Shown here: in pieces, positions 11,359 through 22,486 of the stretch
Position numbering within the stretch: position 1 is the first letter of the stretch
Layout of the letters: every line of letters starts with the position of its first letter
NCBI RefSeq assembly: GCF_963082655.1
Contig: NC_081555.1
Span: 177,304,944-177,368,943 of the forward strand
DNA: 64,000 nucleotides
Origin: Stomoxys calcitrans
Lineage: Eukaryota; Arthropoda; Insecta; Diptera; Muscidae
Direction: 5' to 3'
The notes under the pieces: model-generated
Database searches by the model: none
Told to the model about the DNA's origin: nothing
The model's input: the letters and a program-made list of their open reading frames with translations, nothing else
Position numbers and translations under genes: made by a program

Positions 11359-12286
11359 ACAAGCACACGCTAAGTTCGGCCGGACCCAATCTTGTATATC
11401 TCTCGCGGCATCTCTTTTTAGGCAAACAAAGAATAATGAATAAGAACTGTTATATTATTGGAGTTATATCAAGTTATAGTCCGATTCGGACCATAAATGT
11501 CTTGAATGCTGAACATTGTAGAAGTCATTGTATAATATTTAAGTCCATTCGGATCAGAATTGCGCCTTGTAGAGGCTCAAGAAGCGAAATCGAGCTATAT
11601 AAAGCTATTGATCGATTCAGACCATATTAGACAAGTATGTTGAAAGTCATGAGAGAAGCCGTTGTACAAAATTTTTGCCAAATCGGATGAGAATTGCGCC
11701 CTCTAGAGGCTCAAGAAGTCAAGATCCCAGATCGGTTTATATGGCAACTATATCAGGTTATGTACCGATTTGCGCCATATTAGACAGTTGTTGAAGGTCA
11801 TAACAAAACACCTCATGCAAAATTTCAGCCAAATCGGATGAGAACTGCGCCCTCTAGCGGCTCAAGAAGTCAAAAGCCAAGATCGATTTATATGGCAGCT
11901 ATAACAGGTTATGGACCAATTTGAACCATACTAGGCACAGTTGTTGAAAGTGATACCAAAACACTACGTGCAAAATTTCAGTCAAATCGGATAATAATTG
12001 TGCCCTCTAAAGGCTCAAGAAGTCAAGGCTTAAGATCAGTTTATATGGCAGCTATATCAAAACATGGACAGATTTGGCCCATTTACAATCCCAACCGACC
12101 TACACTAATAAAAAGTATTTGAAAGTTAGTGTGCTTTCGACAGACAGGCGGACATGGCTAGATCGACTTAAAATGACATGACGATCAAGAATATATATAC
12201 TTTATGGGGTCTGAGAAGCATATTTCGAGGTGTTACAAACAGAATGACTAAATTAGTATACCCCCATCCTATGGTGGAAGGTATAA
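11359..12286 (-). repeat. Long dispersed repeat, copy B
   Basis: Same family as copy A in reverse. It starts with GCTAAGTTCGGCCGGACC and ends with TACCCCCATCCTATGGTGG-type text. At least four internal ~135-bp units carry GAGGCTCAAGAAGTCAAGA and TTTATATGGCAGCTATA. It is close to full length. Confidence 0.85.
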
Positions 12287-12439
12287 TACATAAAAACCCC
12301 AAGGGGAGTTTCAAACCTTTTTTTATGCCCAAGACGTTTTCATCAAGGTTTACATCCCACGATTGCGATTGGTTTTCAAACTCGGGACAGAAATCTCTTG
12401 AACTAAGATTTCGCTAGTATGGAAGAGAGCTTTGAAGCG

Positions 12440-13022
12440 CTAACTAACATGAACTGTGACATAATTGCCATTTTTTCTTCGGCAAATGAAAGCATTTTAT
12501 TCCCTGAGAGATCATTGTAAGCCACAGCACACATTTTGTCCCTAATCCAGAAATTTGGACATGGACAAGATGCAGAAAAACACCTACAAATCAGCAATGA
12601 GACCCCAACATGTTTCACACGGCACGGGATAGCTGTGTGCACCACACAAGCTGGAACTTTGAGGTCCAATCTGTGTGGTGTTCTTTGCTGTCACGAGAAG
12701 CTTAGCTGCGAGCTACCGGGCGCGTTCACAGGTTGCGGATAGTGGAATGCTCCATACGCAGTAGCTGCAATGGCAGTCGCGGACAATCAGCAGTATCGAG
12801 CGGAGAGTGGCAGTGAGAGGTCGGGTGGCACCGGCTCTTGCACAAATACTTTGTGCCTATGATGCTTGATTTGACAAGGCGAGTTATTGGCGCCTTAAAA
12901 TAACCAATGGCCACTTTGTTCCCGTGGTGTTCGGTCCTTTGGACCGGAACGAGCTTGCTCACCTACAGAAGCTTGACGAGGATCGCCCCCTCCACATGAG
13001 AATGTGGTTACAACAACAACAA
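12440..13022. repeat. GC-richer segment ending in a CAA run, probable dispersed repeat
   Basis: This block is visibly richer in G+C than its neighbours and ends in (CAA)n at 13010-13022. Open frames on both strands (12403-12962) are short and mutually overlapping, with no known domain. The composition and CAA tail resemble the CAA-tailed repeats at 18484 and 22922, but no second copy is in this window, so calling it mobile is an inference. Confidence 0.35.
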
Positions 13023-13084
13023 CCATGTTTCACGGCCTTCTTTTTAATTGAACTTCAAAATTTTGCAATCACAATCGTGGTTGA

Positions 13085-13600
13085 AAATTTTGTTATTTTC
13101 ATATAGAAAAATTAATTGATTCAATTATTTTTTTAATCGAATCTTAAAAAATTTCAAATATGGTGCTTAAATAAATTCAATTAAAGGCTTTTTTGTCCTT
13201 TTTTGTCCCACATTTCGACAAATCTATAACAAGACCATGGCAGCCGGTTCTACATGCCGTATTTACCCGATGGAGGCCTTCATCGGCCAAGGGGCTCAGG
13301 GCACAACCCTCTGCTACGACAACAACAATAAATCTATAGAACACCCCTACCCGACACCCCAAATTATTTCGAAAACCCCGTGGGAAAGTTTTTTATACAT
13401 GTACCTAATATAGAAATTAATAGGAGTTTCCAAAAAATGTCAATCATTTTCAAATTGGTCCAATTAAAAAATTAATTGGAAATTTCATTCATATTTTTAA
13501 TTGGATCAATTAAAAAATGTATTGCAATTTTTTAATTGACAATTTTTTCAGTTACTTTTTCAACCGATTTTTATTTTTTTCTTTGAATGCTACTCACATC
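13085..13600. repeat. AT-rich region with AATTAATTG-type inverted motifs
   Basis: ATTAATTGATTCAATTA and CAATTAAAAAATTAATTGG recur with self-complementary structure. A similar style appears at 40080-40230 (ATTAATTGTCTCAATTGATT, followed by TTTTTCTGTGT). It may be an old palindromic MITE family, but ends and target duplications could not be defined. The CAA-tailed repeat at 13233 lies inside. Confidence 0.3.
13233..13331 (+). repeat. CAA-tailed short repeat, copy 1
   Basis: Reads CCATGGCAGCCGGTTCTACA, then CCCGATGGAGGCCTTCATCG, then CTGCTACGACAACAACAATA. The same order of blocks is present at 22922-23028 and 30811-30912, which establishes it as a dispersed family of about 100 bp ending in a CAA run. 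Confidence 0.7.
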
Positions 13601-16600
13601 TTTTTAACGATTTATGTTGCGATACACGAACATTTTGTTCACATTGATGTGTTTGAGTCCGCCAACAAAAGCCGGTTGTGATTTTCCAGCCAAGTACAAC
13701 GCAAACGCACTATGCTGCTTCAGCAACATTGCGAAAAACTTTCTTTATAAATAGATTCGTATAATTAACGGTAAGTAAAATAAATATCATGTAGCTATCA
13801 TTTCCAGTTTGACAGATACACGCGTATGAACTTGGTAAAATTTCGTGTCAGCTACCATGTAACACATGAACACACTATTTCCAAGCCCACGGGTTTATGT
13901 TCTTGAGCACGTACACAACAATATGCTGTTTTGGACCCATGGTTCCTGGCTAAAACTGCTGAACACTTGTCGTGATGTGATGACGAATTCGACCCACCCT
14001 AAAATTCAAACTTATTAGTCTTGACGTTATGCCTCAATGGAAACTCATACATTTGCATATCATTTTCAAGCCTTCGGGCTGTCTTATTGTGTACGAACTC
14101 AATAATGTTCAATATTGTGTACGTTTGTGTGTGTGTGTTTAACCCATCGCTCTTCTAGGTTATTTAATAAAGTCTGAATTACATAATGTCTGCAACATTT
14201 ACAGTTCAACTGACATTTATTTTCGAGTGTATTGCCACTAGTCATTTCGTTTGCTGTGCCATTTTTCCAATTTCAATAGTAATTTACTGGTTTCAATTTG
14301 TTGACTTTTAATGTTAGCGCTTATTTGCTGCGAGTCCATTGTTTGATGTAGCTGCTTGGTTGACGACCGTCCTACGTCCTCATGTCGCTTACCACATTTA
14401 TTGCTGTGAAATTTTAAAATTTCAATACAAAGGGTTTTTTTCTTCTTGTGCTACTCGTAGGCATATAAACAAGGGTTGATTTTAACAATTGAGGATATTC
14501 AATTTCAACACCAATAATTTCTAATAACCACCTTAGCAAAGGGCAAAAGGCAACTGGCCACAGTCAATGTCAATCGGCAAACTAATGGAGTTTAATACCC
14601 AACCGAGAGCCGATGAGCGTTCCATTATGGTTGTTGACGCATTGTAAGTGATTTCTGATAAAAATCAAGCACACGCTATTGTCAAATATTTCACAAGGTT
14701 TTTTCCGAGCCTTTAAAATTTGCAGAATGCTTGGTAGTCTATGGGTTTTTTTTAATGATTGAAAAACAATGCTTGAAACACGTGCCTTATAAACTGCTTT
14801 TGATTTCCGGTTTAAAGTTCTCCAAAAGCAAACTAATTTTAGAAAAAATGGAAAAAGTTTTAAATTTCCGTTGCTGGTGATTGGGATTTCCCAGTTGGTT
14901 TGGCTGGGAAATAAATCTTTTCTTAACAATTTCGTTTTAATCTTAAGGCCATATCATTGTCGTTTTTTCAGTTTTTATAACATCATCTATCTTAATTTTT
15001 TGTTTTTTTTTTTGGTTAAATATTCATTAGTCCCTTGTTTGGCTCCAAAGAGGAGGCTTACTCAACTAATGTGGTAATTAATGTATTCCCCCCTGTGCGC
15101 CCACAGTCGAAGCAATCTGAAGCCATGAAAACTAGGAAAATGTGTTGCATTTCCTCCTTCACTTTAAGAAAGGGATATTTTTGGTTTAAAAACCAGAAAA
15201 TGCCATTTGCTACAAACAACAGGTCCTAAGTCACGTCTGACATTTCCCAGCAAAGTGACCAACTGCAATAAATCAGTGTTTGCTTTTCTTATTTCACAAA
15301 TAAATAAATAGTTCGGGGCCATCCTATCCCGTATCCTTACTCTGTGCTTGTTCGGCCAAAAAGGGGTATGTGTCCAAGCATTTCCCCAAGGAGTGATAAG
15401 TTAAAATTGTAAGCAGCTGAAATTCATTCACCAATACCCTAACCCCTTGATACGATTTCCTAGCCAAAGTTGTCCCATTAATGAATGTTTTTATGCGAGA
15501 ATCGCCTGTGTTGTTGTATGTAATTATTTATTCTTCAACAACCAGTGGTTATTTGAATGGAAAAACTCGAGAAAATCACAACGCATTTCGAAGTTAACAA
15601 AACACGTTTCTTGTTGCCAATGTTTTAATGGGTCTTCTTTGGACAGGCTATTTATCATTTTATTTTACAAGAAAAAGTTGTATGTACATTTTATACATGA
15701 ATATTGAAAAGAGTTGTTTTTTTTTTAATTATAAGAAGCAAATGATGAAAATTTTTCATTGAAGACATATTCTGGTCTTTCTATTTAGCCGCTTGATTAG
15801 ATGAAGAGAGATTCTTATCCTGTGGTGATCTGTGGCCATTACGAACTTCATCAACTCAAATCCGTTGCAAGAAAATAATAGTAAACCCAATGTTTCGAAA
15901 AAAAGTCCTGTATGGGGGAATTTTCCTCCTCGTGTAATGTAATGTAATTTCGATGTAATGTAATTTGGTTACTTTAGGGTCGATGTTATGTGGTTCTTTA
16001 GGTTAACTTCATAGCAATAGCAGAATCAAATCATTTACCAGCAGTATGTATGAACTTGTACATGGTAAAGTCTGATTTGCCTCTGAGTTCCTTCAGGCAG
16101 ACGTCCTACTTATAACTTTTCCAAGTACGCTTGCTTAGCCGTACTCTTTTGCTTAGCCGAACTCTTTTTCTTTTCTTGTTTTATTTTGCAAAAACTAGGA
16201 ACTTGAGAGAGAAATATATATTTTTGCCTTGCTTTGAAGTTACTGAAATTAACGCTGGTATCGGTAGTTATCGATATTTTTTTTGAAAAATATCGAAAAT
16301 ATCGAATGTTGCGTATATCGATAGTTTGCCAGCTCTTCCTCAATCTCCAAAGTATTTTTTTTTATTCGTTCAGTTTTTTCCGATCGACAGTAGACTAATA
16401 TTATTAAATTAATGCTCTATATCTAAGACTTTTTTGTTCCCTCCATGTTGTCCCGATCGGCCTATAGGTTTCGGAAATGGGCACCACATAGTACCAAATA
16501 TAACATTAAAAGTAAATTTTCTGGCATTGATACTATGATCTTTTAAAAATGTTTGGGGCTTGAAAAAAACTTTGGAATCCTTCTCTAGCTAATTTCCTTC

Positions 16601-16940
16601 GCTGTAATGGAACAATATCAGGTTTATCGAAGTCATTTGTACTTTTTGGTAGTAAATGTATGAATTTCAAAAAATCATTTAAATTCTATACTTGAAATTG
16701 ATGTAACTTCTCTTTCACTTTTAGTAAAATTTTTAACACTTTTAAAAATTTTACTAACCGTTATATTATTTTATTTGGACCATAAGCAAAGCCATCCCAA
16801 CTTTCTGGAGACAGTTAAGTTTTTTGAACAGCAATAAAAGTAGAAAATTTTATCGAAAACAATGGCGCAGGCCTTTCTGCGCTAATGATTTGGACTACAT
16901 GTATACCAGAGTTCTAGTGCTTCCCGTTCTATATACTAAA
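13601..16940. other. Intergenic or intronic DNA, no gene recognised
   Basis: No repeat family shared with the rest of the window was recognised except the ATCGATA motif at 16316-16337. The longest open frame (14582-14929, minus, 115 codons) has no domain I recognise. A GTAAGTG donor-like site at 14644 after a short ATG frame (14567) is noted under rejected items. Near 16270 an 11-bp inverted repeat (CGATATTTTT / AAAAATATCG) lies beside the ATCGATA motif. Confidence 0.45.
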
Positions 16941-17243
16941 TATCCCATGAACATTCCATTAAGGAACATGGAATACTTTTCTCATATCAATGATTTCAAT
17001 CGGATTAAAATTTAAGCTCTATTATAAGCGGTCCCTCTTTTTTTATGCCGAGTCCGAACGGCGTGCTGCATAGCGACACCCCTTGGTATAGAAGTTTTTG
17101 CATGTCGGAATATCTCACAAATTCAGCCAGCATTAGTACTGGGATAACCACTGCTGAAATATTTTCTGATGTTTACGCCGGGATTTGAACCCAGCCAATC
17201 GGCGTCATTGACGGACATACTAACCTCTGCACCACGGTGGCTC
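16941..17243 (-). mobile_element. tRNA-derived SINE, degenerate copy
   Basis: Matches the SINE family in order: 3' end CCATGAACATTCCATTAAGG, middle GCCGAGTCCGAACGGCGTGC, B-box region GCCGGGATTTGAACCCAGCC, and head CTCTGCACCACGGTGGCTC. It carries more substitutions and small gaps than the copies at 10921 or 21677, implying an older insertion. Confidence 0.82.
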
Positions 17244-17339
17244 GCCCCTTCTTCCCGTTTGAATTAATTTTTACGGTAACATTTCTTCCGCGGTCGTATT
17301 GTTCCTATGATGCCAGTAGCTCATAAAACACACAAAACT

Positions 17340-17715
17340 GTCGGTTTTCGGTAAGATTCGGTAACTCTTGTACGGCATGTGGCTGCTCTAGACCCCAGAT
17401 GGGACGGTTTGTCAAGTTACTTATCCGTCCTTACCATGGCGAAACAATTAAAGGTGGTCTCATTTGTACAACAACCACAAATCTTATGGTGCAATCCGCC
17501 ATTGTGCCATCAAGCTGATCGACGCTTTGCCAAACCACACAAAGAAATTTGTGTGTGTTTATGTGCATTCGTGTGCGTGAATATGCGAAAAAGAGGATGA
17601 AAACAAAGAGAATGCAATAAAAAATCTGACATCTTAATACCGTCAAACCTGGCCGGCTGTTAACAGCTGTTCGCGTGAGACCATCTTGTTAAATCCGCCT
17701 TGCGCCAGTACTTAA
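17340..17715. repeat. GC-richer block, possible dispersed repeat
   Basis: Compositionally distinct segment (for example GCCGGCTGTTAACAGCTGTT, near-palindromic at 17652-17671). Its style resembles other mobile GC-rich blocks of this window, but no second copy is present here. The 73-codon open frame inside (17379-17600) has no recognisable domain. Confidence 0.25.
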
Positions 17716-18483
17716 TTACGTAGCCAGAAATGAGCCTCATCATTAGCACAATCTTTTGATAAAACAGTAGATATCCATCTACCTTCCCAGAGCACGAAAT
17801 TCGATAATAAATGTTAGTGATTTGCAGTCGTTTGTGAGTTTCTCCATTTTTTACAAATGCATTTTGGACACAATTATTAACTAGTGCTATCCCCCGAAAA
17901 GCTTAGCTCAGCTTAGCTTGTCTATAAATGTCTTTCTCCTACAATGCCTTATAAATATTTAAATTCCATACTGTCCTGGCTTTTATTCTAAATTTTGATA
18001 TTGTGCTGACGTATAACTTTTATGTGAGTACTATGCCCCAAATTTGGATATTAGATTTGTACTCTACCCCAATATACTTTACATTCGGTCTTTTGTACAT
18101 GCGCATTCATTGAAGTTTTGGTATAGGGTGTTCTACACATAACTTAAAAGATGCACATTTTCAACAAAAAAAAAGAGTAAGAACGCGTAAATTCGACCGG
18201 GCCGAGCTTTGAATATCCACAACATACCTTTATACCTGTACAGCAACCTGAGAGATTGACTATTTTTTAGGTGATTTCCTCCTCACTCCGGCCCTTTTTC
18301 TAAACGCATGTGTTGTTTTATTTGCTTGCGTATTTGTAAAAAAATTTTGATTTAAAACTTACAATGTTTCCCGAGACCCCATTTCGGCATGTCTTTTGCG
18401 CAAACTCTACCTCCCATATTGTCATATTCGGTCTAAATGCCTATTTTTGGCACAGATACTGCAAATGCCAGAAACGCAATCTT

Positions 18484-18780
18484 CAATCCCATGTCAGCCG
18501 GTTCTATCTACCGAATTGACTCGGTGGAATACCCTCCAGTCAGGCGTAGCCGCCTCAGTGTACGTTTTTGTCCTTTTTTCGTCATGGGAGAGGCACATTC
18601 CGAAGCGCCGGCTCCGTACATTTCTAGTCAGTGTCGGGATTATGGAGAACCCAGGGACCTTGTTTTTGTTCGGATTGCCAGAACCGCATGCGAAAAACGA
18701 ATGGATGAAACCCAGCACCCTGCTATTATAAAAATCCCATGCCAGTGTACCACACACTGCTACTACAACAACAACAACTC
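18484..18780 (+). repeat. CAA-tailed repeat, long variant
   Basis: Starts ATCCCATGTCAGCCGGTTCT as in the ~100-bp copies and ends CACACTGCTACTACAACAAC, but about 190 bp of extra GC-richer sequence lies between head and tail. Either this is the longer parent form from which the ~100-bp copies were deleted, or an insertion into a short copy. The overlapping open frames on both strands (18396-18811) follow from its composition and are not taken as genes. Confidence 0.6.
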
Positions 18781-19592
18781 CCAAATCCTGATTTTATTCG
18801 ATAAATATTGACATTCTCCGCCCATCTGGAGAGTTTTGGGATGGGCCACCCTCTAGTAACTTAACGTTAAATTTTTTTATATTCGGCCTCTAGTATGAAT
18901 GCCAGAAAACCTCAAAATGTCATCAATCTTAAATATGAATGTCAGACTAAGCTCTAGTCCCAAAATCTCATCGACTTACTCATCACCAAAATATGTTTTT
19001 GAAACTTAGCCTAAGGATCTGCCTTTCCTTTAAATATTGCAGTAAACCTAACCTAATATTTTCTAAAATGTTTTAATAAATTTTCGTATATGAATTTTAT
19101 TATGTATAAAGTTTGTATATACATGTAGAGATACAAGTTTTTCTATTTCGGTATGTATTCTTAGTAATGCATTTTTGGCCGCGAAGGTTTTTTTTACTAC
19201 AATCATAAGTAAATAAATCGTTCCAATGTGTATAAAACAGATGAATAAGAAAAAAGTAAAAATTATTTTTTATATATACTTATTTTTATGTAGATAATTC
19301 CTAGTGCAACCACAAAAATCATTCATGGTTCCAAAAAAAACCATCATTGCCTGTTCTTACCCATTAACATTTTCTTGCTGTGTACACAAATATCAACGAT
19401 GAGTTTTCCATTCGTAGCATTAGAAAAGTACTCATTTTATCAACACTGGCAAAACGTGCAAACTGTCAGATTTTCGGATTGTTTTGTGAACGTGTGTGTG
19501 TGTGTTGTTTCCACATGCATGTGTTTCGTTGTTATTTATTCTAAATTGCGAAGTTTGTGAAGTACAACAACCAGACAATTATTTAATTTAAG
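18781..19592. other. Intergenic DNA upstream of the Rad23-like gene
   Basis: AT-rich sequence with no repeat family recognised. It includes the presumed promoter and 5' UTR of the 19593 gene. A short GTGTGTGTGTGTT run lies at about 19492-19505. No TATA box or other core promoter element was convincing. Confidence 0.4.
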
Positions 19593-20393
19593 ATGAAACT
19601 ACAGGTGAAAACTCTCAACCAGAAATCCCTTGTTGTGGAGATAGATGAAACAAAGACAGTATATGACCTGAAGAAAGAATTGTCACTGTACCCTGATGTG
19701 GGGGTCAAGCCAGAATTGCAGAAATTGATTTATGCCGGTAAAATTCTTAGTAATGAGGACAAAATCAGTTCGTACAACATTGATGTGAAAAAGTTTCTGG
19801 TTATAATGATTTTGAAGCAGCCTCTGCCACTGATAGAAAAGCCAGATGTGTCGACTCCTCCAAAGGAAGAGAAACCAAAAGTGGAAGACATAAAACCCAA
19901 AGAGGAAACCCCAGACCAAGAATTTAAGACGCCTCCTCCACCAGCACCAGTGTCTACACCAACAGCATCCGCAACGAGTAATCCAGAAACTGATGCCATG
20001 GTAGCTCAAATCGTCAGTATGGGCTATGTGGAACATGATGTTCGTAGAGCCCTAAGGGCAAGTTTTAACAATCCCGAAAGGGCCATTGAGTACTTGATTG
20101 AAGGCATTCCCACGTCGCCATCTACACCTGAGGGCGATAGCTATACAGAGACCGATGCCGATCTTTCCATGACACCCTTTGAAGTTTTTCGAGGAGATCC
20201 GGTTTTTCAGAATTTGCGTAGTGCTTTACAGCAACATCCAGAATTAATAGATGCAGCCATTCAAAGAATTGGAGAATCAAATCCAGCCCTCTTGGAGTTG
20301 ATTAGTGAAAATCAACAAGAATTTCTAAGTATGTTAATAGACGGTTCTGATGACGATGATGAAGATGGCGATGATGGTGAGGAATCGAGTTGA
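19593..20393 (+). CDS. Rad23-like ubiquitin shuttle paralogue lacking UBA2, intronless
   Basis: A 266-codon open frame. The UBL covers residues 1-75 (MKLQVKTLNQ... KLIYAGK), with about 42 of 75 positions identical by eye to the Rad23 at 2595-3764. A Pro/Lys/Glu linker follows (76-130). UBA1 is at about 132-173 (VSMGYVEHDVRRALRASFNN, ending IEYLIEGIP) and the XPC-binding/STI1 domain at about 193-250 (TPFEVFRGDPVF... ESNPALLELI). The protein then ends in an acidic tail (SDDDDEDGDDGEESS) where canonical Rad23 has UBA2. In the known family UBA2 protects Rad23 itself from proteasomal destruction and adds ubiquitin binding, so this version may be less stable or work differently (inference). The frame is intact and domain residues are conserved, which argues against a decayed retrocopy. 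It is divergent from Rad23. Confidence 0.92.
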   Translation: MKLQVKTLNQKSLVVEIDETKTVYDLKKELSLYPDVGVKPELQKLIYAGKILSNEDKISSYNIDVKKFLVIMILKQPLPLIEKPDVSTPPKEEKPKVEDIKPKEETPDQEFKTPPPPAPVSTPTASATSNPETDAMVAQIVSMGYVEHDVRRALRASFNNPERAIEYLIEGIPTSPSTPEGDSYTETDADLSMTPFEVFRGDPVFQNLRSALQQHPELIDAAIQRIGESNPALLELISENQQEFLSMLIDGSDDDDEDGDDGEESS

Positions 20394-20641
20394 ATTGTTT
20401 TTAAATACCACTGTAGCTGCTGATGGTGTTGCTGCGCTGTTTCTGAGCAGCATTCACAATTCTTTCAAGATTATCTCTAATATACATGCATACCTGCAAA
20501 ACTACATACATTCAGTACTATAAACTACTGTTTTCACTCACATTTCAACTTTGTTTACTTTCAATGCCAATATGAATTTTATTGGATATGTTTTGAAATG
20601 CCCCATTACTATTTTGAATTTGATGTTATTTTATATCTTCG

Positions 20642-20647
20642 AATAAA
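20642..20647 (+). promoter_or_regulatory. Candidate polyadenylation signal (AATAAA) for the Rad23-like gene
   Basis: The first exact AATAAA after the TGA at 20391-20393, about 250 bp downstream. It supports a short unspliced 3' UTR but is not proof of use. Confidence 0.4.
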
Positions 20648-20649
20648 TT

Positions 20650-21430
20650 ATTCTTCAGGAAATGAGTATACATTATATGTGATGAATTAGCCCTTTTTTG
20701 ATTTATTTTACGTACCAGCTTACGTGGCGAGATAAACATATTACACGTGGATATAGTATAGCAATTCGATAGGCCACATATTTGATTTGGAATTTTGATT
20801 TTAGAACTCAAAAACTTATAGCCAAATATAAACAAAACTTTAAAAGATTGCAAAGAGTTTTAACCCATCAAATTGAAATTGTTCTGTTGTAGTTGCTTAC
20901 AATGCTTTAGACTATGGTCACTTTAAAATGGATAGTTAAGGAGATTGTTACAAGGCTCTACTGGATGATGCGGAAATAACAAAATTAATCCTTTGACAAA
21001 TTAATATAAAAATCCCACTTAAAATTTATTCTAGGTCAAATTGAAATTTGGACTTAGCTTGAAGTTTTGGACTAATTTCTTAAAGATTTTTTTTTAATTT
21101 GGTTATAAGGCTGTGGAACAATTCGGTGTCATGATCGGGCGTAAGAAGCAAATTGTGTTCATCATCTTCGCTCTTATTTGCTTCTCATTTAGTTGGCCCT
21201 TAAAATGTTTCATTTTCTTAGTATTTAAGATGGAGAAAAAACGTTGCTCCCCCAATTATTGTTATCAAAACCAATAAAATGCAATTTTTGGGTCCTAGAA
21301 ACGGGTCCGGCAAATTTTATCAACGTCCACCTTCTTCCAGTATTTTATTATTTTGTAGATTTATAGCTTTGGCAACATAGAGAGTGATTATTTACATGGA
21401 GTTGTTGTATTATTTTTGTCTTTATCCCCG
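20650..21430. other. Intergenic DNA, nothing recognised
   Basis: AT-rich and without repeat similarity to the rest of the window. The minus-strand open frame at 20626-20853 has no domain I recognise. Confidence 0.45.
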
Positions 21431-21505
21431 GAGGCCACCGTAGCGCAGAGGTTAGCATATCCGCATATGACGTTGAACGCCAGGGTTCAACGAGAACATT
21501 AGAAA
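21431..21505 (+). mobile_element. tRNA-derived SINE, head fragment only
   Basis: GAGGCCACCGTAGCGCAGAG and GTTAGCATATCCGCATATGA match the tRNA-like head of the family. The fragment ends soon after a damaged B-box (CAGGGTTCAACGAG). The body and 3' end are missing. Confidence 0.75.
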
Positions 21506-21676
21506 ACAATACTCGTGTACTATTTGAAGCCATACCAATCAGCATTCTTCTAATTTTCGACCAATGGAAAGAATAATGGGGAGGTGCTTCAAGGAGCAGG
21601 GTTTTTTTCTCTCTTAGCCAGATTTTAAAAACGTGATGTTGATAGATTTAAAGAAATTGTTGATTTCGCTTCTATA

Positions 21677-21988
21677 TTGCAAATTTTGCCCATGAACATT
21701 CCACTAAGGAATGGGGGCAAACTTCTCACGTATTAATGAGTGCAGTCCGATTTAAGTCTAAGCTCGATGATAAGGGGCATCCTTTTTAAAGCCGAGTCAG
21801 AATGGCGTGCCGCTGTGCGACACCTCCTTGGAGAGAAGTTTTACATGGCATAGTACCTCACAAATGTTGCCAAGCATTAAGAGGGGAAAACCACCGTTGA
21901 AAAATTTTTTTGTTGGTCTCGCCAGGATTTGAAACCATGCGTGCAGCGTCATAGGCGGACATGCTAACCTCTGCGATACGGTGGCCTC
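21677..21988 (-). mobile_element. tRNA-derived SINE, full length, with perfect 13-bp target site duplication
   Basis: Complete family copy from CGTATCGCAGAGGTTAGCAT (head) to the 3' end GGGCAAAATTTGC. It is flanked by identical TTTCGCTTCTATA at 21664-21676 and 21989-22001. This fixes both ends of the element and shows insertion by target-primed reverse transcription, as expected for a LINE-mobilised SINE. The intact duplication marks it as one of the younger copies. Confidence 0.93.
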
Positions 21989-22452
21989 TTTCGCTTCTAT
22001 AGTACCCTAAAAACTCGCCTGATATTCAAATTTGGGTTCAAGTATCTTTGAAGAACAATCTCACACGCAAAAGCCTACTGAGCGGACATCTTTACCTGGT
22101 TGAGACAATATGGGTGTTTTGTGAAAGGTTATTGAAATAATATGTAAGAGTTATTATCTAACAACCGAATTTACGGCCATATGTCTGATGGGCATCAATT
22201 CTAAAAACTCCTCAGTGGACATGTCGACTGATCTATGGGCCCAAAGACCGCTTTTAAAGGCATCAAATCCCACGAAGCAGCTAGGACTCTAAAATGTTGT
22301 ACCAGTAACTGTAAGAGCATTAAAACGGCGTTTAGTGGACCTCCACCAAGTTGTTTTCTTGAGCCAATAATGGCGCAATTATTATCCAATTTTTCTAAAA
22401 TTTTGCATATTGACCTCTCTTATGGCGGTCAGCATGCACGACATATATAATT

Positions 22453-22486
22453 CAATCCCATGACAGCCGGTTGTACGTACCGGATA
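22453..22486 (+). repeat. CAA-tailed repeat, head fragment
   Basis: CAATCCCATGACAGCCGGTT and GTACGTACCGGAT match the start of the family at 22922. The rest is replaced by the long dispersed repeat beginning at about 22487. Confidence 0.65.

Noticed and set aside
14567..14649. Short ATG frame (26 codons) whose end overlaps a GTAAGTG donor-like site
   Set aside because: Too short to judge, with no recognisable protein and no partner exon; donor-like sites of this quality occur by chance at this length scale.
19683..20036. Minus-strand open frames of 117 and 89 codons
   Set aside because: Antisense shadows of the Rad23-like gene at 19593-20393.
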